6,526 nucleotides of DNA from Candidatus Segatella papionis (lineage in GTDB: Bacteria; Bacteroidota; Bacteroidia; Bacteroidales; Bacteroidaceae). Both the position numbers and the translations under genes were made by a program. The stretch is taken from NCBI GenBank assembly GCA_002297965.1, contig DBLF01000086.1, positions 8,430-14,955 on the forward strand, written 5' to 3'. Below are positions 6,086-6,526 of the stretch, one piece after another (position 1 is the first letter of the stretch; every line of letters begins with the position of its first letter). The notes beneath the pieces are model-generated. The model made no database searches and was not told where the DNA came from. It saw only the letters and a list, made by a program, of their open reading frames with translations.

Positions 6086-6526
6086 TTATCCAACTTGGCT
6101 GCCTGGCTTTACCTTGCCCAAAAGGGAGGTTACATTGAGGCTGCCATCGAAATTCACAGCAGAGAGAATCATACCCTGGCTCTCGATGCCCATCATCTTG
6201 CGAGGGGCAAAGTTGGCTACGAATAGTACATCCTTGCCGATGAGCTGCTCTGGCTCGTAGTAAGCGGCGATGCCTGAGCAGATGGTGCGCTCGGTGCCTG
6301 TGCCGTCGTCGATGGTGAACTTCAAGAGTTTCTTTGATTTCTTCACCTTTTCGCAGTTCAGAATATGACCTACGCGGATGTCGAGCTTCTCGAAATCGTC
6401 AAAGCTAACTTCTGGCTTGATAGGCTCTGGAGTATAATTCGCCTCCTCGTTTGCCTTCTTTTCGTCGGCAAGTTTCTTGAGCTGCTTCTCGATAACCTCG
6501 TCCTCTATCTTCTCGAAGAGCAACTC
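6086..6526 (-). CDS. metG: Methionyl-tRNA synthetase, C-terminal part (runs off right edge)
   Basis: Only the last 146 residues are inside the window; the catalytic Rossmann and anticodon-binding domains lie beyond 6526. The visible part starts with a helical, charged stretch (LLFEKIEDEVIEKQLKKL) typical of the end of the synthetase body, then a Lys/Glu/Pro linker. From about residue 41 of the fragment runs the C-terminal OB-fold tRNA-binding domain of the Arc1p/Trbp111/EMAP-II type: FDDFEKLDIRVGHILNCEKV, LLKFTIDDG, TICSGIAAYY, VLFVANFAPRKMMGIESQGM and the end GKVKPGSQVG. This appended domain mediates dimerisation and tRNA binding in bacterial MetRS. The enzyme charges tRNA-Met with methionine in the cytoplasm. 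The reading frame is open to the window edge; the leftmost codon of the visible frame is not a start. It converges with the barrel gene across 192 bp. Its G+C (about 52% by hand count over 6121-6360) is above the SusC barrel region, fitting a well-expressed housekeeping gene. Confidence 0.95.
   Translation of the reverse strand, partial: ELLFEKIEDEVIEKQLKKLADEKKANEEANYTPEPIKPEVSFDDFEKLDIRVGHILNCEKVKKSKKLLKFTIDDGTGTERTICSGIAAYYEPEQLIGKDVLFVANFAPRKMMGIESQGMILSAVNFDGSLNVTSLLGKVKPGSQVG

Noticed and set aside
1..6526. CRISPR array, transposase, tRNA, phage, toxin-antitoxin or invertible promoter element
   Set aside because: No spaced repeat array, insertion-sequence ends, tRNA fold, recombinase or paired long inverted repeats were seen flanking the SusC promoter region.

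Overview
The window looks like chromosomal DNA of a Bacteroidales bacterium, most likely Prevotellaceae (a Segatella/Prevotella copri-like gut organism). The SusC/SusD pair, the lipoprotein and outer-membrane beta-barrel proteins, the A/T-rich intergenic DNA, the purine-rich rather than canonical ribosome binding sites and the TAnnTTTG-type promoter motifs all support the order. The family-level guess is inference from general character, not a database match.

Layout, left to right. Positions 1-127 hold a short direct repeat and a strong hairpin that reads as a terminator for the leftward genes. A leftward two-gene unit follows: a SusC/RagA-type TonB-dependent transporter (4767 to 1675) and, 14 bp downstream, a SusD/RagB-type surface lipoprotein (1660 to 128). 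A 394-bp A/T-rich divergent region (4768-5161) carries one candidate Bacteroidetes promoter on each strand, arranged face to face. A rightward gene (5162-5893) encodes a small secreted beta-barrel protein of the porin/PorT-like type. It converges on the 3' end of metG (methionyl-tRNA synthetase), which enters from the right edge and stops at 6086. The convergent gap holds a bidirectional intrinsic terminator and four 20-bp tandem units that can fold into nested hairpins.

Together SusC and SusD form an outer-membrane 'pedal-bin' importer: SusD is the lid that captures a glycan or other oligomer outside the cell, and SusC moves it to the periplasm using TonB energy. The substrate cannot be read from the sequence. 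No glycoside hydrolase, SusE/F-like protein, sigma/anti-sigma pair or hybrid two-component regulator lies in the window, and the hairpin just after susD suggests the pair is, or can be, transcribed as a two-gene unit. The small barrel protein is divergent and unassigned; metG is a housekeeping neighbour.

I found no clear undescribed system. The points most worth a second look are the opposed promoters in the divergent region, the folding tandem repeat beside metG, the G+C peak over the SusC plug, and the unassigned barrel gene.
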